Part shown: one piece after another, positions 51,011 to 59,759 of the stretch
Numbering within the stretch: the stretch's first letter is position 1
Layout: every line of letters begins with the position of its first letter
Origin: Pseudoflavonifractor phocaeensis
GTDB taxonomy: Bacteria > Bacillota > Clostridia > Oscillospirales > Oscillospiraceae
DNA length: 64,000 nucleotides
Direction of reading: 5' to 3'
NCBI RefSeq assembly: GCF_021531815.1
Contig: NZ_JADYUM010000006.1
Coordinates: forward strand, 1-64,000
Notes under the pieces: model-generated
The model's input: the letters and a program-made list of their open reading frames with translations, nothing else
What the model was told of the DNA's origin: nothing
Databases searched by the model: none
Program-made: the position numbers and the translations under genes

Positions 51011-52119
51011 CAGACCTCCACCTCCGTCTCCACAGGGTCATTGACGTACAGCCGCCGCTCTTTCAGGTACCGCACTAGTTCCGGCTGGGTGCAGCCGGAG
51101 ACAAAGGTGGTCCAGGACATGGCCTTGATCTCCTCGTCGGACAGAAAAAGAGCCACATCGCAGATCCTATCAACGAGCTGCAATGTGGCGATCAAGGTAT
51201 TCAGTTTCAATGTTCCTCTGAAAATACGAAACTCGATAGTATCTTCATTTTGGAGATTGACGCAGGTGTACCGTCCGGCCCCATCCCCTTTCTTGGCGTG
51301 GTCCAGGATGTCACGGGGCTGCTCTTTGTAGCCATACCGGGCTGCCCAGCGTTCCAGTTGCCGTGGCGTCCTGCGGCTGAACTTCAGCAGCTCCTCCCAG
51401 TGCTTCTCAAAGAAATAGAGGATGCGGGCGATGGCAGCGTCCTGCTCAGCCTCGGTGACGCCAAAAGCGGCACGGCTTACATGGACGTGCAGCCCGCAGG
51501 TCCCGGCCCGGTGGGACTGATAGCCCAGACGGACCGCTGCTTTCAAAATATCTGCCCAGGGCATCTGATGACAATGGTACTCCAGGGACATGGGATGGCT
51601 CACCAGTTCAAAGCCATCGTCCAGAGAGCCGTCATGTTTGCAGTACAGCAGTTCCGAACCGCCTCTGTTTGCCACGTCCATAATCTGTGACGCCTTGTTG
51701 TCCAATTCCCCCGCTCCGTCGACCTCCAGCTCGACGCCCATGTAGCGGGGACCTTCTCCATGGAAGATGGGTTCCGGCTTATAGTAATAGTCGTGGATTC
51801 CCTGGGGCGAGGTGTAGTAGCAGGAGTCGCAATAGGGATACTCCTCAGCCTCGTCGGAGTCCCGGTAGAAGGCCTCTGACCGCCTGAGAAGTGTTCCACA
51901 ACGGGTACAGGTGGTGTAGTAGTCATCAAAACAGTCTTGACACAGGGGATGCATCTCGGTCCCCGCATTGTCTTCCCGCAGGATTCGTTCTCCGCACACC
52001 CGGCAAAGAGTGGTTTGTTCCGCCAAGCAGTCGGGACACAGTTCCCGTCCATTCACTTCTGTCCTCTGGTCTTCCGGGTGCTCAGCGCCGCAAATACTGC
52101 ATACAAAGGTTGCTTTCAT
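51010..52119 (-). CDS. Amidoligase family enzyme with N-terminal zinc ribbons
   Basis: The 369-residue protein has four Cys-x-x-Cys pairs (residues about 7-100) forming zinc ribbons, then an amidoligase-2 (COOH-NH2 ligase) domain with Y-M-G-V-E-L-E-V-D-G, C-G-L-H-V-H-V-S-R and a late E-F-R-I-F-R-G. The family is predicted to make peptide-like amide bonds with ATP. It precedes the amidotransferase and DUF3846 genes with overlapping ends, a known accessory trio of mobile elements whose product is unknown. Confidence 0.85.
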   Translation of the reverse strand: MKATFVCSICGAEHPEDQRTEVNGRELCPDCLAEQTTLCRVCGERILREDNAGTEMHPLCQDCFDDYYTTCTRCGTLLRRSEAFYRDSDEAEEYPYCDSCYYTSPQGIHDYYYKPEPIFHGEGPRYMGVELEVDGAGELDNKASQIMDVANRGGSELLYCKHDGSLDDGFELVSHPMSLEYHCHQMPWADILKAAVRLGYQSHRAGTCGLHVHVSRAAFGVTEAEQDAAIARILYFFEKHWEELLKFSRRTPRQLERWAARYGYKEQPRDILDHAKKGDGAGRYTCVNLQNEDTIEFRIFRGTLKLNTLIATLQLVDRICDVALFLSDEEIKAMSWTTFVSGCTQPELVRYLKERRLYVNDPVETEVEV

Positions 52120-52271
52120 GCTGTTTTCCTCCTAAAATCAATTAAACCCCGGGGAATTACCCCGAGGCCTTCACTGTTATAATATATATTTGCGATACGG
52201 AGGAAAACCGGTTGGAAGGATGATTCCCTGGCGTTATATGCTTTATATTAAACTCACATGCTTAAAAGAGG

Positions 52272-52436
52272 TCAAACAAGTCGGAAAATAAGTTCAAAAT
52301 GCCCCAACTCCTCGAGAATATTTTCAACAGCCATTTCTCCTCGTATTGTTTTCTGGTCAGCGGTAACTATATCCCGTTTTATCCAATTGGTGATAGCCTG
52401 GTTGGAATTGGTCATGTTCTGTACGTGTTCCCCCAT
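52272..52436 (-). CDS. Possible 54-residue protein
   Basis: A frame M-G-E-H-V-Q-N-M-T-N runs to a TGA at 52272 and gives a polar, protein-like sequence with N-I-L-E-E-L near its end. A second Met at codon 8 overlaps the stop of a 23-codon frame that starts at 52480. No good ribosome site. It may be a remnant. Confidence 0.3.
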   Translation of the reverse strand: MGEHVQNMTNSNQAITNWIKRDIVTADQKTIRGEMAVENILEELGHFELIFRLV

Positions 52437-52485
52437 CCTGTCAGGCAGCAGATTTCCTCACACATTTCAAAAGAATAGGGCATAA

Positions 52486-52515
52486 ATAGGGCCTGCGGTG
52501 CACCGCAGGCCCTAT
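52486..52515 (-). terminator. Perfect 30-bp palindrome, end of the polysaccharide operon
   Basis: Arms 52486-52500 and 52501-52515 are exact inverted copies. On the minus strand it is followed by TTTATG and lies 26 bases after the stop of the dehydratase gene. Confidence 0.75.
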
Positions 52516-52541
52516 CATTTCCGCTCCATCCGATATTCCCT

Positions 52542-54470
52542 TCATTGCGCAGCGCTTCCACAAGCTACTCCGACTGCTTTTTCCACAGCCACTTCCGGGG
52601 CCTTGACTTCCTCTCCCCGTTCAGGATTCACATCTTCCGGTTCGTGGAAGGTTGGGACAACTTGATGCAAGGTCTCCCGGATAATGCCAGGATTGTTTTG
52701 ATCCAGGGCTGCCGCCAGCACAGCAAGCTTGTCCCTCAACTCCTCGGGGGTAATGCCGGGCTGCCGCTCCACAAAGATCTGGTCGTTCTCTGTCTTCTCG
52801 ATATCCCGGCTGGCAACCAGCAGTTCCTCATACAGCTTCTCCCCGGGCCGCAGGCCGGTCTCCACGATCTGGATGTCCCGGTAGGGCACGTAGCCCGACA
52901 GGCGGATGAGGTTCTCCGCCAGATCCAGAATTTTCACCGGCTGGCCCATATCCAGCACATACAGTTCGTTCTGTTTCGCCATGGCGCCCGCCTGGAGCAC
53001 CAGCTGAGCTGCCTCGGGGATAGTCATAAAATAGCGGATGATCCGCTTATCTGTGATGGTGACAGGACCGCCCGCGGCAATCTGCCGCTTAAAAAGAGGC
53101 ACCACACTGCCGTTGGACCCCAGCACGTTGCCGAAGCGTACCGCGGCAAAGGTAGTCTTGCTCCGGCCCCTCATGGACTGGAGGATCATCTCGCACAGCC
53201 GCTTGGTGGCGCCCATGACAGAGGTAGGGTTCACCGCCTTATCGGTAGATATCTGAATAAACTTGCCCACACCGTACTCGTCAGCGGCCCGGACCAGATT
53301 CAATGTTCCGAACACGTTATTCCGCACCGCCTCCTGAGGGCTTTGCTCCATCAGAGGTACATGCTTGTGGGCTGCGGCGTGGAACACTACGTCGGGCCGG
53401 TAGTGGGCGAAGAGCTGCCGCACCCGCTCGCCGTCCCGGATAGAGGCGATCTCCACCGCCAGGTCCAGCTTATTTTTGTAAATGTATAAAAGCTCCTGCT
53501 GGATATCGTAGGCATTGTTCTCGTAAATGTCCACGATGACCAACTGTTTGGGCCGGTGCTTGGCGATCTGCCGGCACAGCTCGGAGCCGATGGAGCCACC
53601 TCCGCCCGTCACCATGACCACCTTGCCCTCCAGATAGCCGTCCACGGGCTTGGAATCCAGCCGCACCGGCTCCCGACCCAACAAATCCTCGATCTGGATG
53701 TCCCGCAGTTGGGCGCCGATGGGCTTTTGCTCGATCAGGTCCATGGTGCTGGGCAGCACAGATACCTTTACCTTCACCCGGTCCAGACCGGACAGCTCCT
53801 TCAAAATTTCATGCCGCCGCTCCTCGCTGATGGAAGGAATGGCCACGATGATCTGGCGAATATCCATAGCACGCAGGCGGGTAGGGATGTCGCGGATCGT
53901 ACCCTTCACTTCTACTCCATGGATGCGCTTACCCACTTTTGACCGGTCATCGTCAAAAAAGCACTGGACCTGATAGCGGCTGTCGGCGTTGCTCTGGAGT
54001 TCGCCTAATAGTTGAACTCCGGCGGCACCGGCCCCAATGATTGCTACAGGGAGGCGGTGGCTCCCTCGCCGGTGCATTACCTGATTGCGGTAAACCCGGT
54101 AGGTAAACCGCATCAGCAGCATTCCCAGCACCCATACGCTGGCAATGGCGGTCAGCAGTACAAAGGACATCACAGAGCGGATCACCGCCCGGCTGATGAT
54201 CTCATATACGCAGAACCCCCAAAAAGCCGCCATCAAAAGGGACAGGTATTCCCGGCTTTCTGCATAACGCCAAAGGCTGTCATAGGTATGAAACGCAATT
54301 TGAAAGACCACCGTGCACACATACAGCAGTAGTAGGTGGGGAAGTAGTTTGCCCTGACCCACAGCGTCGGGCAGAGCATACCGCAGTGAAAATCGGGCCA
54401 ATAGAATGGCCACAACAATTAAAATTGAACTATCACATATAAATAAAAGTTCTTTTCGAAATCGGCTCAT
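52542..54470 (-). CDS. Membrane-bound UDP-sugar 4,6-dehydratase (FlaA1/PglF/CapD type)
   Basis: The 642-residue protein has four N-terminal membrane segments, a CoA-binding-like Rossmann domain (I-I-G-A-G-A-A near 144-150) and a C-terminal SDR domain with T-G-G-G-G-S-I-G-S-E (288-297). The catalytic segment is S-T-D-K-A-V-N-P-T-S-V-M-G-A-T-K, where Met takes the place of Tyr as in PglF-type enzymes. It converts UDP-GlcNAc to a 4-keto-6-deoxy sugar, the first step to QuiNAc, bacillosamine or FucNAc. It is the last gene of the locus. Confidence 0.9.
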   Translation of the reverse strand: MSRFRKELLFICDSSILIVVAILLARFSLRYALPDAVGQGKLLPHLLLLYVCTVVFQIAFHTYDSLWRYAESREYLSLLMAAFWGFCVYEIISRAVIRSVMSFVLLTAIASVWVLGMLLMRFTYRVYRNQVMHRRGSHRLPVAIIGAGAAGVQLLGELQSNADSRYQVQCFFDDDRSKVGKRIHGVEVKGTIRDIPTRLRAMDIRQIIVAIPSISEERRHEILKELSGLDRVKVKVSVLPSTMDLIEQKPIGAQLRDIQIEDLLGREPVRLDSKPVDGYLEGKVVMVTGGGGSIGSELCRQIAKHRPKQLVIVDIYENNAYDIQQELLYIYKNKLDLAVEIASIRDGERVRQLFAHYRPDVVFHAAAHKHVPLMEQSPQEAVRNNVFGTLNLVRAADEYGVGKFIQISTDKAVNPTSVMGATKRLCEMILQSMRGRSKTTFAAVRFGNVLGSNGSVVPLFKRQIAAGGPVTITDKRIIRYFMTIPEAAQLVLQAGAMAKQNELYVLDMGQPVKILDLAENLIRLSGYVPYRDIQIVETGLRPGEKLYEELLVASRDIEKTENDQIFVERQPGITPEELRDKLAVLAAALDQNNPGIIRETLHQVVPTFHEPEDVNPERGEEVKAPEVAVEKAVGVACGSAAQ

Positions 54471-54602
54471 GGCAGGGAATCTCCAATCATTTCAAACCGG
54501 GACCTCAAGTCCTTCGTTACAATTATGCTACAATATAACACAATCTTTTGACAAAAGGAACACTTTTTCCCGTATTTATACCTGCATAATTTCTACCCCT
54601 GC

Positions 54603-56114
54603 TTAAGAATGACGAAAGACCTTGCTTCGAAGGAATTGAATTATGAAGGCGCGGCAGTGAGGAAGCAACAGGCTTTGCCCGCAAATCAAGACACACAGAG
54701 ACAAGCAGGTGGCAGCAAATCCCACTAGGATCAGGCTGAAATACGAATCCATTGAGACACCGGCGAACAGCCAGCGGAACAGGACCTGAGTCAAGGCGAA
54801 CAACGCAATATCGACAAGGTAAATGGAATAGGTGCGCTTGGCGCTTCGGAAGAGCAGCTTGTGGTTGGCATACAGGATGATGTCATTGGTGCGGTAAAGC
54901 AGAGCGATGACCGTTCCCAGCAGGACACCATAAATGCCGAGAAAGTAAACGCCAATCAGGGATACCGTCAAATTGATCGCGGATTCCAGAATGGTCTGCC
55001 GCAGAGTGTTTTTGAAATGCCCGGCGTATTGGATGGTGGACAGCATGGACGTCCGGCTTTTATCCAGCAGAGAGGCCAGAACAAAGAGCACAGCCAGCCA
55101 GGGGTCTACGTAATTGATATCTGTGACCCCGGCGGTGTACAGGCGCATAAACGGGAGGAAGAGAAACAGGGCTACGGAGAACAACGCGTAGAGTGCGGCG
55201 CTGTAATAGGACTCCACCAGGTCGATCTGCCGGATGTAAAGCGGCCTGTCCGTCTGATATGTCTGTCCCAGAACAAAGCTGATGCTGCTCAGCGGGATCC
55301 CTAGAATCGATTCCAGCTGGGAAGTGACCAGCTTGAACATGGAGTACACGCTGACCACCCGGAGGCCGCAGGCCATTGTAAGGATCAGCACGTCCGTATT
55401 ACGGAAGATCAGCGTGCTAATCTGGTGGACCAGAACAGAGTTTTTTTGCGAAATGGCCGCATAGTTTGGCAGGACGTTCAGGTCCAGGCGGGGGTATTTC
55501 CGGATATACCAAAGAATATAGGCCGCTTGAAGACACTGAAGCAGGAAGGAAAACGCCAGGATAAAAACGATATTGGCATGGAGATAAATCAGGATGATCT
55601 TGGCAATACTGGTCAGGATGGTCGTGACCGTGGCAAGATTGGTCGTGATATACAGCTTTCCGTCCGCCTGGAGGAGAAAGCGGTACTTCCCCTGGAAATA
55701 GAAGAGGACAACATTCCCCAGTCCGCTGAAAAATACGGCGCCGAATACCGTGAGATAGGACAGCGAGCTGTCCACGACCAAAGGATAACACACAGCCAGA
55801 ACGGTCAGGCTGAGCAGATACCAGCGCCCGGTCTTGTGGTAATATTCATTGGTGGCGGCAAGTACGCCGTTGATGCCATCCCAGTCTTCCCGCGCCATGG
55901 GCTTATAGAGAGCCTGCAGGGTAGCGGTGCCGACACCGGCCTCAAACAGGCTCAGATAGACCAGGAGCTGATTCAAGGAGTTCAGCAGGCCGTTGACCTC
56001 GGAGCCGTAGCTGACCACAAACATCCGGGGCAGCAGCAAACCAAACGCGATGGTGAGCGCTTGACTCAGGATCAAATACAGCAGATTTTTCAGACTTTTC
56101 TTCCGATTGTTCAT
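54603..56114 (-). CDS. Polysaccharide flippase (Wzx/MATE-like)
   Basis: The 503-residue protein has 12-14 membrane segments and the PST/Wzx plan: a cytoplasmic N-R-K-K-S-L-K-N start, then L-L-L-P-R-M and G-S-E-V-N-G-L-L-N-S-L-N-Q. It flips undecaprenyl-linked repeat units across the membrane. The ATG at 56114 overlaps the glycosyltransferase stop (ATGA). GC is clearly lower than in the flanking chromosome. Confidence 0.85.
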   Translation of the reverse strand: MNNRKKSLKNLLYLILSQALTIAFGLLLPRMFVVSYGSEVNGLLNSLNQLLVYLSLFEAGVGTATLQALYKPMAREDWDGINGVLAATNEYYHKTGRWYLLSLTVLAVCYPLVVDSSLSYLTVFGAVFFSGLGNVVLFYFQGKYRFLLQADGKLYITTNLATVTTILTSIAKIILIYLHANIVFILAFSFLLQCLQAAYILWYIRKYPRLDLNVLPNYAAISQKNSVLVHQISTLIFRNTDVLILTMACGLRVVSVYSMFKLVTSQLESILGIPLSSISFVLGQTYQTDRPLYIRQIDLVESYYSAALYALFSVALFLFLPFMRLYTAGVTDINYVDPWLAVLFVLASLLDKSRTSMLSTIQYAGHFKNTLRQTILESAINLTVSLIGVYFLGIYGVLLGTVIALLYRTNDIILYANHKLLFRSAKRTYSIYLVDIALFALTQVLFRWLFAGVSMDSYFSLILVGFAATCLSLCVLICGQSLLLPHCRAFIIQFLRSKVFRHS

Positions 56115-57127
56115 GTGCGGTAATATCCCTTCCATTTTTCCCGGAACCGGGCAAGGACATTGTATAAATATGGGGCTTTGACATACAGAACGATACGGCG
56201 GCAGAGCCTTGCGGGAAGATGATTTTTCCGCGCCAGAACCTGCCGCAGATGAGGCTGCAGAAATTGACGGCAGCTTTGCCGGTCTTCCGGATTTTTGGAT
56301 ATCGCCGCCATGTACGCCAGAGAATGAATCTGAGAAGCGTACTGAATAAAGAACGCCGTTTGCATCTGTGCATCATTTTCCGAAATAGTAAAATACCTGT
56401 GTTCCCACATTCTGACATTGTTTATTTGAGGGATCACCGGATTTTTCTTCCCTTGCGCGCATATGCTTTGATCCCGCTGAATGTAAACGTATCCGGCATA
56501 ATCGTCAAGATATGCGGTCTGACATTGGCAAAACACATCCGTCATAAACCAGCCATCTTCATAATAGCAACGCAGATCGGGAAAACGAAGATTCCCGATA
56601 CACTTGGCGCAAAACAATTTACCAAGTACAGACGAGAAATACATGTCTTTTCTTTTTAAAATATCCGAAAAAAATTCAGATCTGTTTTGAATGAGCCGCT
56701 TTGCACTGACACGGGGATACGGATAATAAAACGGATTCCCTCGATCATCCGCATACGTATAATTGCAGCAGGCCATCTCCGTATGGTTCTCTGTGATATC
56801 GTTTAAAAGAACTTCCAAATAATCAGGAGCCACGCGGTCATCTGCGTCCACAAAGGCAATATACTCCCCCAAGGCGGCATCCAGCCCCACGTTCCGGGTT
56901 GCGCTGAGCCCCTGATTCGTCTGGTGAAACACACGGACACGGGGGTCCCTGGCAGCGTACCCGTCACACACGGCCCCGGAGCCATCGGTGGACCCGTCAT
57001 CGATCAGGAGGATCTCCATATTCTGATGGGTTTGCCCCAGGAGACTGTCCACGCACGGGGTCAGATACGGACCGACATTATAGACGGGAACAATGACGCT
57101 AATCAGCGGCTTTTCTGTTGTATGCAT
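56111..57127 (-). CDS. Family 2 glycosyltransferase
   Basis: The 338-residue GT-A enzyme has the N-terminal I-S-V-I-V-P-V-Y-N block, D-D-G-S-T-D-G-S near 43-50 and the metal-binding D-A-D-D at 94-97. It probably adds one sugar to the lipid-linked unit; donor and acceptor are not readable. AAGGAGG lies 9 bases before the ATG. Confidence 0.88.
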   Translation of the reverse strand: MHTTEKPLISVIVPVYNVGPYLTPCVDSLLGQTHQNMEILLIDDGSTDGSGAVCDGYAARDPRVRVFHQTNQGLSATRNVGLDAALGEYIAFVDADDRVAPDYLEVLLNDITENHTEMACCNYTYADDRGNPFYYPYPRVSAKRLIQNRSEFFSDILKRKDMYFSSVLGKLFCAKCIGNLRFPDLRCYYEDGWFMTDVFCQCQTAYLDDYAGYVYIQRDQSICAQGKKNPVIPQINNVRMWEHRYFTISENDAQMQTAFFIQYASQIHSLAYMAAISKNPEDRQSCRQFLQPHLRQVLARKNHLPARLCRRIVLYVKAPYLYNVLARFREKWKGYYRT

Positions 57128-57150
57128 TGCTTTTCCTCCTTGCGAATCAT

Positions 57151-58392
57151 TCAGATATGGTCCAGGAAAGTTGCGAAGCGGTCAGCATTCCGGACCGCGT
57201 CAAACTGTTCCCGCCAAAGCCGGAAGGCAGCGGAGCGCATGGCGCCTCTCTGCGCGGGCGTGCTTTCATACATGCTCCTGACGGCGGCAGATATCTCCTG
57301 GACTGAAGGTTCTTCGGGCAGCAGGAATCCGGTCTCCCCTGTCCGGACGATTTCCGGGATGCCGCCCACCGCTGTCGCGATGGCGGGGATCCCCATGGAA
57401 AAGGCCTCCTGGATCGAGACCGGAACGCCGCCCTCCGTGGAAGTCGTTGTGATGAACACATCCGGGCAAATACTGTGATAGAGCGCTTCCAACTGGTCGT
57501 TGACCACATACCCGTGGAAGGTCCACCGGATATCAGGATGCTCCCGGAACGCCTCCCTGCTTCTGACCCGGAGGGCGTCCAGTTCCGTTCCGTCTCCGAT
57601 GTGATGCCACTCCACCCGGTAACCGGCGGGAAGTGCGGCCAGTGCGTCTATGATCAGATGGACCCGCTTCAACGGGATCGCATTGGAGCAGCTGACCAGC
57701 CGGAGCGTCCCGTCCGAGCAGGGCTGGAACTGCCCCATGGAGCGGCTGCCCAGGTAGGCTGTGATGCGCTTTTGGGGCCATCGGCTCCCCCAGCGGGAGA
57801 GAAAGTACTGCTCCCCTGCCTGAGACGCGAAAACCAGGCGGTCAGCCCGGGCAGCCACGAAATTACGAAAAGGCTGCCAACGAATGCTTGTTCGCTCCTC
57901 ATATAGATCGTACCCATGAAAGCGGGTAATGACTTTAAGAGTCGGAAATTCTTTTTTCAACGAAAGCGCGGCCAGTGTACAGGGCGTGCACCAATAGGTG
58001 TAGACAACATCGATCTGGTCCTCCGCCACGATTTTCCGTATGCGGGGAAGAACCTGGGTGATGTGGTAGCTATACGAGAGGATTTCGCGGTAATACGTTT
58101 TGAAGCTGCAAGAATCCGTGTGTTTTACCGCTGAACAGACTTCCTTTAAGATGTGAAGGTTCATAAAAAGCCGAAATACACAGGTCTTTCGGGCCTCGTG
58201 GAGAGGGGAGAAAGTGTAACGTTCGATCCGCTGAAATCCCTCCGCGGGATGTACCAGAGGGGCCTTCTGGTCATAGGCCAGAAGGCTGATCTCAAATCGC
58301 TGCTTCAAAGCCTCTATTTCCGCGGAGAGGAAGCTCCTTTCGCTTTCCCCATAGGGATACCCGTTTGTTATGAGCAACAGTCGTTTTTTCAT
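57151..58392 (-). CDS. Family 4 glycosyltransferase
   Basis: The 413-residue GT-B enzyme begins M-K-K-R-L-L-L-I-T-N-G-Y-P and has the C-terminal E-G-G-V-P-V-S-I-Q-E-A-F-S-M-G-I-P sugar-nucleotide block typical of GT4. I start at the ATG at 58392 with GAAGGA upstream; a longer frame begins inside the previous stop. Confidence 0.85.
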   Translation of the reverse strand: MKKRLLLITNGYPYGESERSFLSAEIEALKQRFEISLLAYDQKAPLVHPAEGFQRIERYTFSPLHEARKTCVFRLFMNLHILKEVCSAVKHTDSCSFKTYYREILSYSYHITQVLPRIRKIVAEDQIDVVYTYWCTPCTLAALSLKKEFPTLKVITRFHGYDLYEERTSIRWQPFRNFVAARADRLVFASQAGEQYFLSRWGSRWPQKRITAYLGSRSMGQFQPCSDGTLRLVSCSNAIPLKRVHLIIDALAALPAGYRVEWHHIGDGTELDALRVRSREAFREHPDIRWTFHGYVVNDQLEALYHSICPDVFITTTSTEGGVPVSIQEAFSMGIPAIATAVGGIPEIVRTGETGFLLPEEPSVQEISAAVRSMYESTPAQRGAMRSAAFRLWREQFDAVRNADRFATFLDHI

Positions 58393-58439
58393 ATCAATTC
58401 CTTCACTTAAAAATGACTCGACGTTGTTTTGTTTCAGCA

Positions 58440-59759
58440 TCAGCCCTCTGTCAGTTCCTGAAAAATGGTTTCCAGCTGGCGGGCCAGACTGTCATAACGA
58501 AAGTCAGTAAACAGTTCCGGCACCGGAAGATATTCTACATGACCTGTTTCCATCTTCTGTTCATACGCCTGCCGTAGGTAATCACAAAGCTGAGGAAAAT
58601 GTGTCTCTTCCCGGCAGCACTCATAGCAAAAGCCGCAGCGATATTGTTCGTTGATCTGGTACAGCTCACTGTTCGGGACATCTCCGTTGATAATGGAGAG
58701 AATAGGAGAACAGTTGCGGATTCCCTCATAGAACTTGCCTGTCATCACGCCGGTTTCATTGTGCAGGTTCCAGGATGCGACCAGAAATATATCGGACTGC
58801 GCCTGTATATCCACAACCTCATTCCGGGAGACATACCCGTGATTCACCAGGATCTGTTCCACATGATATTTTTCGGCCTGTTGCCGAACCATATCAAAAG
58901 ACGGACCGGCGTAATGCAGCTTGATTCGCTCCAGCGGAAAGCCTAATTGCTGAATACTATGAAAAAGTGGTTCTAGGGTGCTTAGATTGTCGTATAACTG
59001 ACCGGTATAGCAAAAGGAAAGAACATCCTGCTCTTTTTTCACTGTACTTGAAAATGCGCTTTTATCATTATAGCCATTGCGCAAAACACGAATAGGCACA
59101 TTTGTCGTTTCCGTAACCAGCATGTCCGCCAGGCCCTGGGAAACCGCTGTACATAAATCGGCGCTGTTCACAGCATCCGTCTGAATGCGGGTCAACTTGC
59201 GACACTCACGAACCGATGTTAAAGCGTGATGAGCGATTGGATCTCTGAAATCTAAAATCCATTTGCAGTTAAAGAGCTTCGCGGCATAGGCACCGGCATA
59301 GACGTTTTCCAGCTCGCCGTAGGTGGAAAAGACGATGTCAAAGGACTGCCCTTTCAATGCATCTAATACCTGGCACTGCTGAGTCAGGCGCTGTTTCATT
59401 GCCTGTTGCTGCTTGGAAAATTCTATTGGCCGCATAATCTTATGATAAAATGAGGCGATAGGAAGGCGAATAGCAGAAGGCAGAAACGAAATCCGGCTTT
59501 TTCCAATGGAACTCACTTCTCGCCGAGTACCTCTTTCATACTGTTCCGCAGGGCTGTCCAACCCCATATATGAGATTACCCTCGTGCTTCCCAACTCCGC
59601 TAGCGGTAAAGCGTCATCAGCTTTCCCAATGACCAGTCCTGAACGCAAAACCGTCACTTGATGGCCAAATTGTGCGAGGTACTTTGCCAGCATATAGGGT
59701 CTCACCGCCGCAATAGCGGTATCTGGAGAAAAATAGGTGCACAGTATCAAAATATTCAT
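58440..59759 (-). CDS. Glycosyltransferase, GT4-like
   Basis: The 439-residue protein has a GT-B N-terminal half (M-N-I-L-I-L-C-T-Y-F-S-P-D) and a C-terminal half with L-H-Y-A-G-P near 285 and G-V-M-T-G-K-F-Y-E-G near 350, which replaces the usual E-x7-E block. It resembles GT4 enzymes that act on polysaccharide repeat units. It overlaps the upstream polymerase gene by 4 bases. Confidence 0.75.
   Translation of the reverse strand: MNILILCTYFSPDTAIAAVRPYMLAKYLAQFGHQVTVLRSGLVIGKADDALPLAELGSTRVISYMGLDSPAEQYERGTRREVSSIGKSRISFLPSAIRLPIASFYHKIMRPIEFSKQQQAMKQRLTQQCQVLDALKGQSFDIVFSTYGELENVYAGAYAAKLFNCKWILDFRDPIAHHALTSVRECRKLTRIQTDAVNSADLCTAVSQGLADMLVTETTNVPIRVLRNGYNDKSAFSSTVKKEQDVLSFCYTGQLYDNLSTLEPLFHSIQQLGFPLERIKLHYAGPSFDMVRQQAEKYHVEQILVNHGYVSRNEVVDIQAQSDIFLVASWNLHNETGVMTGKFYEGIRNCSPILSIINGDVPNSELYQINEQYRCGFCYECCREETHFPQLCDYLRQAYEQKMETGHVEYLPVPELFTDFRYDSLARQLETIFQELTEG

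Larger units (their letters stand above)
40956..52300. mobile_element. Integrated element with large serine recombinase
   Basis: The left edge is fixed by the break in the deacetylase gene near 40955. Inside lie a large serine recombinase, an ATPase module, a RecQ-like helicase, a Rep-like protein, a resolvase fossil and an amidoligase trio, all of lower GC than the chromosome. No conjugation genes are seen, so it is an integrative but not self-conjugative element, or a remnant. The right end is a guess (last element-type gene ends at 52119); it could reach beyond the window. Confidence 0.6.
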
